From Streptomyces pinistramenti (lineage in GTDB: Bacteria > Actinomycetota > Actinomycetes > Streptomycetales > Streptomycetaceae), in assembly GCF_020564935.1 (NCBI RefSeq), contig NZ_JAJCXB010000061.1, forward strand, positions 1 through 39,719: DNA of 39,719 nucleotides, written 5' to 3'. Each line of letters opens with the position of its first letter. Within the stretch, counting starts at the first letter, position 1. Below, piece by piece: positions 16,004 through 23,994 of the stretch. A program made the position numbers and the translations under genes. Below the pieces are notes generated by a model. The model saw only the letters and a list, made by a program, of their open reading frames with translations. It was not told the DNA's origin and searched no databases.

Positions 16004-16053
16004 GGAGGGCCGCACCCCGCGCAAGGCGTCCAAACCCTGGGGTGCGGCCCTCC
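16004..16053 (-). terminator. Strong hairpin, distal of a tandem pair
   Basis: A perfect 15-bp stem (16004-16018 with 16039-16053) and a 20-nt loop lie beyond the sseC gene. There is no T-tract, as is common for actinobacterial terminators. It also separates the sulfur module from the DUF3099-like gene, whose promoter lies on the other side. Confidence 0.7.
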
Positions 16054-16059
16054 GGCCGT

Positions 16060-16092
16060 ACGGTCCGCGGCGGCAGGGCAGGCGCGGACCGT
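16060..16092 (-). terminator. Hairpin just after sseC, proximal of a tandem pair
   Basis: ACGGTCCGCG (16060-16069) pairs with CGCGGACCGT (16083-16092) across a 13-nt loop. It starts 12 nt after the sseC stop and is followed at once by the 15-bp hairpin, giving a double terminator. Confidence 0.65.
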
Positions 16093-16104
16093 TCCATGAT
16101 GCCG

Positions 16105-16392
16105 TCAGACGGCGATGGCGACCTCCGCCAGGCCGCCCTGCTGGGCGACGACGGTGCGGTCGGCGGTGCCGCCGGGGACGAGGGCGCGCAGCGTCCAGGT
16201 GCCCTCGGCCGCGTAGAAGCGGAACTGCCCGGTCGCGGAGGTCGGGACCTCGGCGGTGAACTCGCCGGTGCTGTCCAGGAGACGGACGTAGCCGGTGACG
16301 GGCTCGCCGTCGCGGGTCACGCTGCCCTGGATCGTGGTCTCACCGGGCTTGATGGTCGAGGCGTCGGGGCCGCCGGCCTGTGCTCCACACAT
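16105..16392 (-). CDS. sseC: SseC-type DUF1416 protein
   Basis: The 95-aa protein begins MCGAQ and forms a single beta-sandwich-like domain (TTIQGSVTRDGEPVTGYVRLLD, followed by TGQFRFYAAEGTWTLRALVPGG). DUF1416 proteins are encoded directly after thiosulfate sulfurtransferase in actinobacteria; the Mycobacterium tuberculosis pair cysA2-sseC1 is the named example. The gene lies 49 nt after the sulfurtransferase stop with its own AAGGAAG ribosome site. A conserved cysteine at position 2 could take part in sulfur transfer, but its biochemistry is not established. Confidence 0.88.
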   Translation of the reverse strand: MCGAQAGGPDASTIKPGETTIQGSVTRDGEPVTGYVRLLDSTGEFTAEVPTSATGQFRFYAAEGTWTLRALVPGGTADRTVVAQQGGLAEVAIAV

Positions 16393-16441
16393 AAGACGTA
16401 CTTCCTTGAGGGGTTTTGAGGGAGGGTGCTGGCGCGTGGGG

Positions 16442-17281
16442 TTACTTGGCGGGGCCCAGCTCGATCGGGACGCCGACGAGCGAGCCGTACTCGGTCCAGG
16501 AGCCGTCGTAGTTCTTGACGTTGGCCTGGCCCAGCAGCTCGTGCAGCACGAACCAGGTCAGCGCGGAGCGCTCACCGATGCGGCAGTAGGCGATGGTGTC
16601 CTTGGCGAGATCGATGCCCTCGTCCTCGTACAGGGCCTTCAGCTCGTCGTCGGACTTGAAGGTGCCGTCGTCGTTGGCGTTCTTCGACCACGGGATGTTG
16701 CGGGCGCCGGTGATGTGGCCGGGGCGCTGCGACTGCTCCTGCGGGAGGTGCGCCGGCGCGAGCAGCTTGCCGCTGAACTCGTCGGGGGAGCGCACGTCGA
16801 CGAGGTTCTTGTTGCCGATGGCGGCGACGGCGTCGTCACGGAAGGCGCGGATGGAGGTGTCCTGGGCCTGCGCACGGTACTGGGTCGCGGCGCGCTCGGG
16901 GACCTCGGCGACCAGGTCGCGGGAGTCCAGCTCCCACTTCTTGCGGCCGCCGTCGAGCAGCTTCACGCTGTCGTGGCCGTAGAGCTTGAAGTACCAGTAG
17001 GCGTAGGACGCGAACCAGTTGTTGTTGCCGCCGTAGAGGATGACGGTGTCGTCGTTGGCGATGCCCTTCTCGGACAGCAGCTTCTCGAAGCCGGCCTGGT
17101 CGACGAAGTCGCGGCGGACCGGGTCCTGAAGGTCCTTCTGCCAGTCGATCCGGATGGCGTTCGTGAGGTGGTTCTTCTCGTAGGCGGAGGTGTCCTCGTC
17201 GACCTCGACGATGACCACCTTCGGGTCATTGAGGTGGGCCTCGACCCAGTCGGCGTCCACCAGAACGTCACTACGGCTCAT
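16442..17281 (-). CDS. Thiosulfate sulfurtransferase (two-domain rhodanese)
   Basis: The 279-aa protein has two tandem rhodanese domains. The N-terminal one is inactive-type and includes DDTVILYGGNNNWFASYAYW. The C-terminal one carries the active loop CRIGERS with catalytic C233. It would transfer sulfane sulfur from thiosulfate to cyanide or thiol acceptors in the cytoplasm. GGAGGAAG lies 7 nt before the ATG. It is the first large gene after a cysteine-containing leader peptide and is followed by sseC, the same order as actinobacterial cysA/sseC pairs. Control by sulfur or cysteine supply is therefore likely. Confidence 0.93.
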   Translation of the reverse strand: MSRSDVLVDADWVEAHLNDPKVVIVEVDEDTSAYEKNHLTNAIRIDWQKDLQDPVRRDFVDQAGFEKLLSEKGIANDDTVILYGGNNNWFASYAYWYFKLYGHDSVKLLDGGRKKWELDSRDLVAEVPERAATQYRAQAQDTSIRAFRDDAVAAIGNKNLVDVRSPDEFSGKLLAPAHLPQEQSQRPGHITGARNIPWSKNANDDGTFKSDDELKALYEDEGIDLAKDTIAYCRIGERSALTWFVLHELLGQANVKNYDGSWTEYGSLVGVPIELGPAK

Positions 17282-17394
17282 GTTCTTCCTCCGGGGCAGT
17301 TACGGGGGGTGATTGCGGTCGGGCACGCGGTTACGCCGGGTGTGCGCGGCGGCTCGCTGCGCGCGGCGCTGCGCGGGGAGGTGCGGAAGGCGCG

Positions 17395-17410
17395 GCCCGG
17401 CAGGCCGGGC
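17395..17410 (-). promoter_or_regulatory. Hairpin between leader peptide and sulfurtransferase
   Basis: GCCCGG-CCTG-CCGGGC (minus strand) forms a perfect 6-bp stem (7 bp if the loop tightens) starting 24 nt after the leader-peptide stop. With no T-tract it is not a textbook terminator. Its position fits an attenuation or Rho-access element in the operon leader. Only the structure is seen; the role is inferred. Confidence 0.4.
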
Positions 17411-17433
17411 GGAGAGACGGGTGCGAGGCCCCG

Positions 17434-17541
17434 TCAGACAGGGCGACAGAGCATGGCGGCGACGCGGCACAGGTCAACTGCCCGCCGCTTCGTGAGGTTC
17501 GCCTGTCCCCGGATTCGGAGACCGCTCAATGCGCTCTGCAT
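17434..17541 (-). CDS. Leaderless cysteine-containing leader peptide (35 aa)
   Basis: An ATG at 17541 lies 7 nt after TACGAT (17549-17554 on the complement), the leaderless promoter geometry of this window. The 35-aa product ends TKRRAVDLCRVAAMLCRPV. This is the pattern R-x-VDLxRxAxxLC that I recognise from short 'putative leader peptides' upstream of sulfur-metabolism operons in Streptomyces. The two cysteines, C25 and C32, sit near the stop, where slow decoding at low Cys-tRNA would matter. It precedes the sulfurtransferase/sseC genes by 152 nt. An attenuator role is inferred from position and composition. Confidence 0.75.
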   Translation of the reverse strand: MQSALSGLRIRGQANLTKRRAVDLCRVAAMLCRPV

Positions 17542-17742
17542 GCTGCCGATCGTAGGGACGCACACCAGGGCCTGTCACCGGCATGTCGGATGCTGAGACG
17601 TGATTGTCCGCGATGCGGGACGACAGGCGCCGCCCGGCCGTGTGTGACGGGTGCCGGGCGGCGCTGTGCGGGTGGGGGGTCGACTTACGGAACGCGGTGT
17701 CTCAGCGATTGGACGGAGTGGGGGCGGCCAACCGGAACGGGG

Positions 17743-18444
17743 TCAGCCGGGGAGCTTGACGTCCTTGCCGGACGCGGAGATCGAGATGCCGCCGGACTGC
17801 GCGGTGACCTTGTCCAGCTTGAGGTTGCCCGGCAGCTGGGTCAGCTTCCACTCGTGGTCGGTCTGGCCGCGGACCTTGTCCGTGCAGCCGGGGATCGCCC
17901 CGCACACCGCCGGAATCCGGTCGGCGCGCAGCCGCAGCGTGTCGCCGCCGGAGACCGAGATCGTGCCGGTCACCTCCAGCGAGCTGAGCAGCGGGATGCT
18001 CGGCGAGATCTTGACCTGGCTCTGGCCGTTCTTCTCGCCGCCGTAGCTCACCTTGACGTTCGCGCCGGACGCCTTGGTCAGGTCCGCATACGAGATCTTG
18101 GCGGTGCCGGTGGCGCTCGCGGCGTTCTCGATCGAGGAGAAGTCGCTCGACAGGGCCACGTCGTGGAACGTCGCGCTGAGCTTGTCGATACGCAGCGTGT
18201 GCCCCTCGGCGTTGGCCTCCATGCCGCCCAGCTCGGCGTCGACCTCGTCCAGGCTGCGGCCCGCGACCTGGGTCAGGAAGGGAAAGCCCTTGATGGAGAC
18301 GGTCGGGGCGGCCGCGAGCCCCTGACTGCTGCGGATCTTGTCCGCGGCCTTGTCCTCGGCGATGTTCACCGCGACCCGGTCGGCGGCCACGAAAAGACCG
18401 CCTATGACGATGACGATGACCAGCAGCACCTTGAGTGCACGCAT
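17743..18444 (-). CDS. LmeA-family (DUF2993) phospholipid-binding protein
   Basis: The 233-aa protein has an N-terminal uncleaved signal anchor (LKVLLVIVIVIGGLFVAAD). A DUF2993 domain follows, beginning AEDKAADKIRSS, with the signature VSIKGFPFLTQVAGRSLDEVD and later VTGTISVSGGDTLRL. Mycobacterial LmeA is a periplasmic phosphatidylinositol-binding protein that supports mannan synthesis; most streptomycete members have no assigned role. It should face the cell-wall side. A second, larger DUF2993 protein is encoded at 31642-33087, with the IKGFPFLTQVA block identical in the two. Confidence 0.85.
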   Translation of the reverse strand: MRALKVLLVIVIVIGGLFVAADRVAVNIAEDKAADKIRSSQGLAAAPTVSIKGFPFLTQVAGRSLDEVDAELGGMEANAEGHTLRIDKLSATFHDVALSSDFSSIENAASATGTAKISYADLTKASGANVKVSYGGEKNGQSQVKISPSIPLLSSLEVTGTISVSGGDTLRLRADRIPAVCGAIPGCTDKVRGQTDHEWKLTQLPGNLKLDKVTAQSGGISISASGKDVKLPG

Positions 18445-18562
18445 CGAACCACTACCCCCACACCTGGCCGGAACCCCGGCCGCTTCGCTTCTGTCCGTAC
18501 GGCCCAGGCCCCCTGCCCACGCCCTACCGCGAGCCTAAACGAGAGTGTCCCCTCGGATGCCG

Positions 18563-18605
18563 GAACGGCCGCCGGGGGCGCAGGTACGCGCTCCGGCGGC
18601 CGTTC
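18563..18605 (-). terminator. Terminator hairpin after the Q/Y/P-rich membrane protein
   Basis: GAACGGCCGCCGG (18563-18575) pairs perfectly over 13 bp with 18593-18605 across a 17-nt loop, 19 nt beyond the stop at 18624. No T-tract follows. Confidence 0.65.
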
Positions 18606-18623
18606 GTGCGGCGCCCGTTCCGG

Positions 18624-19772
18624 CTAGCTCAGGGCGTCGCCCAGGAAGTGGACGGCAGGGGCGGCGAGTGCCAGCGGCAGGGCGACACCCGCCGTCATGT
18701 GGACGAAGCGGGACGGGTAGTCGTAGCTGGCCACCCGCAGGCCGATCAGGGCGCAGGCGCCGGTCACCACGCCCAGCAGGGCGCCGGCCGCGCCGAGACC
18801 GCCCAGCTGTCCCACGCCGTAGCCCGCGCCCGCGGCCGCGAGCAGTGCCAGGACCAGGGTCGCGGCGGACGGCAGCGGCAGCGCGCGGACGACGGCGGCC
18901 ACCGCGACCGCGGCCGCGCCGACCGCCACCGCGTCCGCCCCGGCCGCGAGCTGGCCCGACGCGAGCACCGCGAGGGCGGTCGAGGTCAGCCCGGCGGTCA
19001 GCGCGTACATCCGCTCGTCGGCGCTGCTGCGGTTGCGCAGCTGGAGGACGAGGACGAACAGGCACCACACGCCGAGCGTGCCGATGGCGACGAGCGGAGC
19101 GCTGCCGTGGTCGGTGACCAGCAGCGCGACGTCGGTCGTGACCCCCGCGAGGAAGGCCAGCGCAATGCCCTGGCGGGCGGGCCACATGCCGTTCAGCCGG
19201 AACCAGCCCGCGGCCGTGACCGCCTGGAGCAGCACCACGGGCACGCACAGCACCGGCTGCCCCAGCGGCGCGGCGAGCGCGAGCAGCAGGGCGAGCACGG
19301 CGGTCAGCGCGGCCGGCTGGATACCGGGCGGAATGATCGGCGACCGGCCCTCGGCGCGGGCCCGCTGGTTCGGCGCCGGCTGCGCGGTCCCGGCCGGGAC
19401 GGCGGTGCCGGGCGCGGGAGCGGGAGCAGTGGACGGCTGCGGGGCCGCGGCGGCGGGAGCGGTGGCCGGGACATGCGCCGCCTGCGGGTCGTATGCCTGC
19501 GGGTCGTACGCCTGGGTGCCGTACGCCTGCGGGTCGTAGCCCTGCGTGCCGTACGCCTGGTCGTGCGTCTGCTGCTCGTACTGCTGTTGCTGCTGCCCGT
19601 ACTGCTGCTGCCCGTACTGCTGTGGTGCGTACGGCTGTTGCTGGGGCGGCTGTTGTTCGTAGGAGGGGTGGCCGTAGGGGTCCTGCCCGTATGGGGGCTG
19701 GGCGTACGGGTCCTGGGTGCCGTACTGCTGTGGGGGGTACGGCTGCTGTCCGTACGGCTGCTGGTCGCTCAT
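18624..19772 (-). CDS. Membrane protein with Q/Y/P-rich cytoplasmic N-terminus
   Basis: The first 125 residues are low complexity, built from PYGQ, PQQYG and YDPQAYGTQ-type repeats followed by an Ala/Pro linker. About eight hydrophobic segments follow up to residue 382 (for example ALTAVLALLLALAAPL and MYALTAGLTSTALAVLASG). No enzymatic motif is visible. The tyrosine/glutamine-rich arm is the kind that can drive clustering or bind SH3-like partners, which is speculation. The moaD gene lies 10 nt upstream, so the two are probably cotranscribed. I do not recognise a functional family. Confidence 0.82.
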   Translation of the reverse strand: MSDQQPYGQQPYPPQQYGTQDPYAQPPYGQDPYGHPSYEQQPPQQQPYAPQQYGQQQYGQQQQQYEQQTHDQAYGTQGYDPQAYGTQAYDPQAYDPQAAHVPATAPAAAAPQPSTAPAPAPGTAVPAGTAQPAPNQRARAEGRSPIIPPGIQPAALTAVLALLLALAAPLGQPVLCVPVVLLQAVTAAGWFRLNGMWPARQGIALAFLAGVTTDVALLVTDHGSAPLVAIGTLGVWCLFVLVLQLRNRSSADERMYALTAGLTSTALAVLASGQLAAGADAVAVGAAAVAVAAVVRALPLPSAATLVLALLAAAGAGYGVGQLGGLGAAGALLGVVTGACALIGLRVASYDYPSRFVHMTAGVALPLALAAPAVHFLGDALS

Positions 19773-19782
19773 GATCGTGTAC

Positions 19783-20046
19783 TCACCCTCCCGCGAACGG
19801 CGGCAGGACCTCGACCGTGCCGCCCTGGGCCAGCGGCACGTCCGCGTGAGCGCGGGTGCCGACCGGATCGCCGTCCACCAGGAACGAGCAGCGCAGCAGG
19901 ACGCGCGCGAACTCCGGCTGTGCGGCGTGCGCGGCGCGTGCCGCGTCCAGCGCATCGGCGAGCGTCGCCGCCGCGTAGGGCTCCTCGGCCGTGCCCGCGG
20001 CGGCCTTGGCGGCTGCCCAGTAGCGCACGGTGCCAGTTGTTGTCAC
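19783..20046 (-). CDS. moaD: MoaD/ThiS-family ubiquitin-like sulfur carrier
   Basis: This 87-aa beta-grasp protein begins TGTVRYWAAAKAAAGTAEEPY and ends VEVLPPFAGG. The terminal Gly-Gly is what MoeB-type enzymes adenylate and thiocarboxylate. It would serve as the small subunit of molybdopterin synthase, although no moaE or moeB is nearby. The GTG at 20046 is preferred for AGAGG 5 nt upstream. Three copies of a 9-bp repeat sit just before it. Confidence 0.88.
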   Translation of the reverse strand: MTTTGTVRYWAAAKAAAGTAEEPYAAATLADALDAARAAHAAQPEFARVLLRCSFLVDGDPVGTRAHADVPLAQGGTVEVLPPFAGG

Positions 20047-20061
20047 GGCGGCCTCTTCGTT

Positions 20062-20088
20062 GTGTGCGTCGTGTGCGTCGTGTGCGTC
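20062..20088. repeat. Three perfect copies of a 9-bp tandem repeat
   Basis: GTGTGCGTC is repeated three times head to tail, and degenerate copies follow toward 20110. On the minus strand it lies 16-42 nt upstream of the moaD start, inside its 5' untranslated region or promoter. Confidence 0.9.
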
Positions 20089-20186
20089 GTGATGTGTGGT
20101 GATGCGTCGTCCATGATGGCGCACGCGGCGGCCGATCCGGCTCCGGGCAAGTTCTGGCAAAGGCTCCGGGGCCGTCCTGCACGTCT

Positions 20187-20226
20187 TCGAATATTCGATT
20201 GCCGCGGGCAATCGTTCGCATAGGGT
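20187..20226 (+). promoter_or_regulatory. Promoter with two adjacent palindromes before the ABC exporter
   Basis: The -10 TAGGGT (20221-20226) lies 6 nt before the GTG, and TTGCCG (20199-20204) lies 16 bp upstream as a -35. The palindrome CGATTGCC-GCG-GGCAATCG (20196-20214) covers the -35. A second perfect palindrome, TCGAATATTCGA (20187-20198), abuts it. The arrangement predicts a repressor that occludes RNA polymerase. Confidence 0.7.
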
Positions 20227-20232
20227 CGAAAG

Positions 20233-21966
20233 GTGTTGGTCCGACTCGCGTGGGCGCATTTGCGGCCCCACAGGCGCGCTATATCCCTGATCGTGTTCCT
20301 CCAGCTCATCCAGACGCTGGCCACCCTCTACCTGCCCACTCTGAACGCCGACATCATCGACAACGGCGTCATCAAGGGTGACACCGGCTACATCTTCGGC
20401 ACCGGCGGCCTCATGGTCGCCGTGACCCTGCTGCAGATCCTGTGCGCCATCGGCGCCGTCTACTTCGGCGCGCGGACGGCCATGGCGCTGGGGCGCGACA
20501 TCCGGGCCGCCGTGTTCGACCGGGTGCAGTCCTTCTCGGCCAGGGAAGTGGGCACGTTCGGTGCCCCCTCGCTGATCACCCGCACCACCAATGACGTCCA
20601 GCAGGTCCAGATGCTGGTCCTGATGACGTTCACGATGATGGTCTCGGCGCCGATCATGTGCATCGGCGGCGTCGTGATGGCGCTCAATCAGGACGTGCCG
20701 CTCTCCGGCCTCCTCCTGATCATCGTCCCGGTACTCGGGATCCTGGTCTCGCTGATCGTGCGCCGGATGCGTCCGCTGTTCCGCGGAGTCCAGGAGCGGA
20801 TCGACACCGTCAACCGCGTGCTGCGCGAGCAGATCACCGGCATCCGCGTGATCCGTGCCTTCGTACGCGACCGGCACGAGCAGGAGCGGTTCGCCGGGGC
20901 CAACACCGATCTGTACGACGTGTCGGTGCGGGCCGGGCGGCTGATGTCGACGATGTTCCCGCTCGTCATGCTGATCGTGAACCTCTCCAGCGTGGCCGTG
21001 GTGTGGTTCGGCGGGCAGCGGATCGACAGCGGTGACATGCAGATCGGCGCGCTGACCGCGTTCCTCAGCTACCTGATGTACATCCTCATGTCGATCATGA
21101 TGGCGACGTTCATGGTGATGATGCTGCCGCGCGCCGAGGTCTGCGCCGAGCGCATCCAGGAGGTGCTGTCGACGGACAGCAGCGTCACCCCGCCGCAGAA
21201 CCCGGTCACCACCCTGCGCACCCGCGGTGAACTGGAGCTGCGCAACGTCGAGTTCCGCTTCCCCGGCGCCGAGCAGCCGGTGCTCAGGGACATCTCGCTC
21301 GTCGCACGCCCCGGCGAGACCACCGCCGTCATCGGCTCCACCGGCAGCGGCAAGTCCACCCTGATCGGGCTCGTCCCGCGGCTCTTCGACGCGACCGGCG
21401 GCGAGGTCCTGGTCGACGGCGAGGACGTCCGCACCCTCGACGAGGAGACGCTGGCCGGCGCCATCGGCCTGGTCCCGCAGAAGCCGTACCTCTTCTCCGG
21501 GACCGTCGCGAGCAACCTGCGCTACGGCAATCCGGACGCCACCGACGAGGAGCTGTGGCACGCGCTGGAGACCGCGCAGGCCCGCGACTTCGTCGAGCGG
21601 ATGGAGGGCCGTCTGGAGGCGCCCATCGCCCAGGGCGGCGGCAACGTCTCCGGCGGCCAGCGGCAGCGGCTCGCCATCGCCCGCGCGCTGGTGCGCAAGC
21701 CGGAGATCTACCTCTTCGACGACTCCTTCTCGGCGCTGGACTACGCGACGGACGCCGCGCTGCGGGCCGCGCTGTCCCGGGAGACCGACCGGGCGACCGT
21801 CGTCATCGTCGCGCAGCGGGTCGCCACGATCCGCGGCGCCGACCGGATCGTCGTCCTGGACGAGGGCCGGGTCGTCGGCACCGGCACCCACACCGAGCTG
21901 ATGGCGGAGAACGAAACCTATCGGGAGATCGTGCTCTCCCAGCTCACCGAGCAGGAGGCGGCGTGA
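20233..21966 (+). CDS. Heterodimeric ABC exporter half 1 (degenerate catalytic site)
   Basis: The 577-aa half-transporter has six membrane spans (starting HRRAISLIVFLQLIQTLATL) and a C-terminal ATPase domain. Walker A is GSTGSGKST, the signature is the intact VSGGQ, and Walker B reads IYLFDDSFSALD, so the catalytic glutamate is replaced by Asp. The switch histidine is replaced by Gln (VAQRVAT). These are the changes of the non-canonical subunit in heterodimeric exporters such as TM287/288. The GTG is 6 nt after TAGGGT, so it is leaderless. It overlaps the partner gene by 4 nt. Export of a lipid or drug is the family role; the substrate is unknown. Confidence 0.93.
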   Translation: MLVRLAWAHLRPHRRAISLIVFLQLIQTLATLYLPTLNADIIDNGVIKGDTGYIFGTGGLMVAVTLLQILCAIGAVYFGARTAMALGRDIRAAVFDRVQSFSAREVGTFGAPSLITRTTNDVQQVQMLVLMTFTMMVSAPIMCIGGVVMALNQDVPLSGLLLIIVPVLGILVSLIVRRMRPLFRGVQERIDTVNRVLREQITGIRVIRAFVRDRHEQERFAGANTDLYDVSVRAGRLMSTMFPLVMLIVNLSSVAVVWFGGQRIDSGDMQIGALTAFLSYLMYILMSIMMATFMVMMLPRAEVCAERIQEVLSTDSSVTPPQNPVTTLRTRGELELRNVEFRFPGAEQPVLRDISLVARPGETTAVIGSTGSGKSTLIGLVPRLFDATGGEVLVDGEDVRTLDEETLAGAIGLVPQKPYLFSGTVASNLRYGNPDATDEELWHALETAQARDFVERMEGRLEAPIAQGGGNVSGGQRQRLAIARALVRKPEIYLFDDSFSALDYATDAALRAALSRETDRATVVIVAQRVATIRGADRIVVLDEGRVVGTGTHTELMAENETYREIVLSQLTEQEAA

Positions 21967-23975
21967 CCACCCCGGACAAGGGAGCGGCCTCCCGTACCGA
22001 GACTTCCGCAGCGCCGCCCGCCGCGGCGCCGGCCCGCCGCGGCCCGGCGCCGGGGCCCGGCCGGATGATGTCCGGCCCGGCCGAGAAGTCGATGAACTTC
22101 AAGGGCTCGGGCCTGCGGCTGCTGTCGCAGATGCGGCCCGAGCGCGGCATCATGTCCGTCGCGGTGGTGCTGGGTGTGGCGAGCGTGGCGCTGAACGTCC
22201 TGGGGCCCAAGGTCCTCGGGCACGCCACGGACCTGATCATCTCCGGTCTCATCGGCCGGAAGCTGCCGGCCGGCCTCACCAAGGCCCAGGCCGCCGAGCA
22301 GCTGCGGGCGCACGGCCAGGGCGGTCTCGCTGACATGGTCGGCGCGATGCCCGTGATCCCCGGCCGTGGCATCGACTTCGGCGCCATCGGCACGGTCCTG
22401 CTCGGCGTCACGCTGATCTACGTGTGCGCCGCGCTCTTCGGCTTCCTCCAGGCCCGGATCGCCACCCGCGTCGTGCAGCGCGCCGTGTTCCGGATGCGCG
22501 AGCAGGTCGAGGAGAAGCTGTCCCGGCTGCCGCTGAGCTACTTCGACACGCAGCAGCGCGGCGAGGTGCTCTCCCGGGCGACCAACGACATCGACAACAT
22601 CCAGCAGACGCTCCAGCAGACCCTGAGCCAGATCCTGGCCTCGCTGCTGACCATCGTCGGCGTGCTCGCCATGATGTTCTGGATCACGCCGCTGCTGGCG
22701 GTGGTCGCGCTGCTGACGGTGCCGGTGTCGGTGTTCGTCGCGGCCAAGGTCGGCAAGCGGGCGCAGCCGCAGTTCGTCCAGCAGTGGAAGACGACGGGCA
22801 AGCTCAACGCGCACATCGAGGAGATGTACACCGGCCACGCGCTGGTGAAGGTCTTCGGCCGGCAGCGGGAGGCCGCGGCCCTCTTCCGTGAGCAGAACGA
22901 CGCGCTGCACGCCGCCGGCTTCAAGGCGCAGTTCATCTCCGGCATCATCCAGCCCGCCATGATGTTCATCGGCAACATCAACTACGTGCTGGTCGCGGTC
23001 GTCGGTGGGCTGCGGGTGGCCTCGGGCGCCCTGTCGATCGGTGACGTGCAGGCGTTCATCCAGTACTCGCGGCAGTTCAGCCAGCCGCTCACCCAGGTCG
23101 CCTCGATGGCCAACCTCGTGCAGTCCGGCGTCGCCTCGGCCGAGCGGGTCTTCGAACTCCTCGACGCCGACGAGCAGCAGCCCGACACCCGGCCGCCCGG
23201 CGCCCGCGCGGACACGGTGCGCGCCGCAGGCCGGGTCGCCTTCGAGAAGGTGTCCTTCCGCTACGAGGCGGACAAGCCGCTCATCGACGGCCTGTCGCTG
23301 TCCGTCCAGCCCGGCCAGACCGTCGCCATCGTCGGCCCGACCGGCGCGGGCAAGACCACCCTCGTCAACCTCCTGATGCGCTTCTACGAGGTGAACGGCG
23401 GCCGGATCACTCTCGACGGCGCCGACATCGCCGAGCTGCCGCGGGAGGAACTGCGCGCCCAGATCGGCATGGTCCTCCAGGACACCTGGCTCTTCGGCGG
23501 CACCATCGCCGAGAACATCGCGTACGGCGCTCCCGAGGGCACCCCGTTCGAGAAGGTCGTCGAGGCGGCGAAGGCCACCCACGTCGACCGCTTCGTGCGG
23601 ACCCTGCCGGACGGCTACGACAGCGTCATCGACGACGAGGGCGGCAATGTCTCGGTCGGCGAGAAGCAGCTGATCACCATCGCCCGCGCGTTCCTCGCCG
23701 AGCCCGCGATCCTCGTCCTCGACGAGGCCACCAGCTCGGTCGACACCCGCACCGAGGTGCTCATCCAGCACGCCATGGCCCAGCTCCGCACGGGACGCAC
23801 CAGCTTCGTCATCGCGCACCGCCTGTCGACCATCCGCGACGCCGACCTGATCCTGGTGATGGAGTCCGGCGCCATCGTCGAACAGGGCAGCCACGACGCC
23901 CTGCTGGCGGCCGACGGCGCGTACGCCCGGCTGTACGCGGCGCAGTTCGCGGAGGCGGTGGCGGAAACGGAGTAG
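21963..23975 (+). CDS. Heterodimeric ABC exporter half 2 (canonical catalytic residues)
   Basis: The 670-aa half-transporter has an Ala/Pro-rich N-terminal extension of about 45 residues. Six spans follow, with a long insertion between the first two, and then the ATPase domain. Walker A is GPTGAGKTT and Walker B is ILVLDEATSSVD with the catalytic Glu; the switch is IAHRLST. The signature is degenerate (VSVGE instead of LSGGQ). It therefore complements half 1: the competent ATP site combines its Walker motifs with the VSGGQ of half 1. The GTG start overlaps the upstream TGA (GTGA), ensuring coupled, equal synthesis. Confidence 0.93.
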   Translation: MTTPDKGAASRTETSAAPPAAAPARRGPAPGPGRMMSGPAEKSMNFKGSGLRLLSQMRPERGIMSVAVVLGVASVALNVLGPKVLGHATDLIISGLIGRKLPAGLTKAQAAEQLRAHGQGGLADMVGAMPVIPGRGIDFGAIGTVLLGVTLIYVCAALFGFLQARIATRVVQRAVFRMREQVEEKLSRLPLSYFDTQQRGEVLSRATNDIDNIQQTLQQTLSQILASLLTIVGVLAMMFWITPLLAVVALLTVPVSVFVAAKVGKRAQPQFVQQWKTTGKLNAHIEEMYTGHALVKVFGRQREAAALFREQNDALHAAGFKAQFISGIIQPAMMFIGNINYVLVAVVGGLRVASGALSIGDVQAFIQYSRQFSQPLTQVASMANLVQSGVASAERVFELLDADEQQPDTRPPGARADTVRAAGRVAFEKVSFRYEADKPLIDGLSLSVQPGQTVAIVGPTGAGKTTLVNLLMRFYEVNGGRITLDGADIAELPREELRAQIGMVLQDTWLFGGTIAENIAYGAPEGTPFEKVVEAAKATHVDRFVRTLPDGYDSVIDDEGGNVSVGEKQLITIARAFLAEPAILVLDEATSSVDTRTEVLIQHAMAQLRTGRTSFVIAHRLSTIRDADLILVMESGAIVEQGSHDALLAADGAYARLYAAQFAEAVAETE

Positions 23976-23994
23976 CGGCCGGCGGCTGTCCGGC

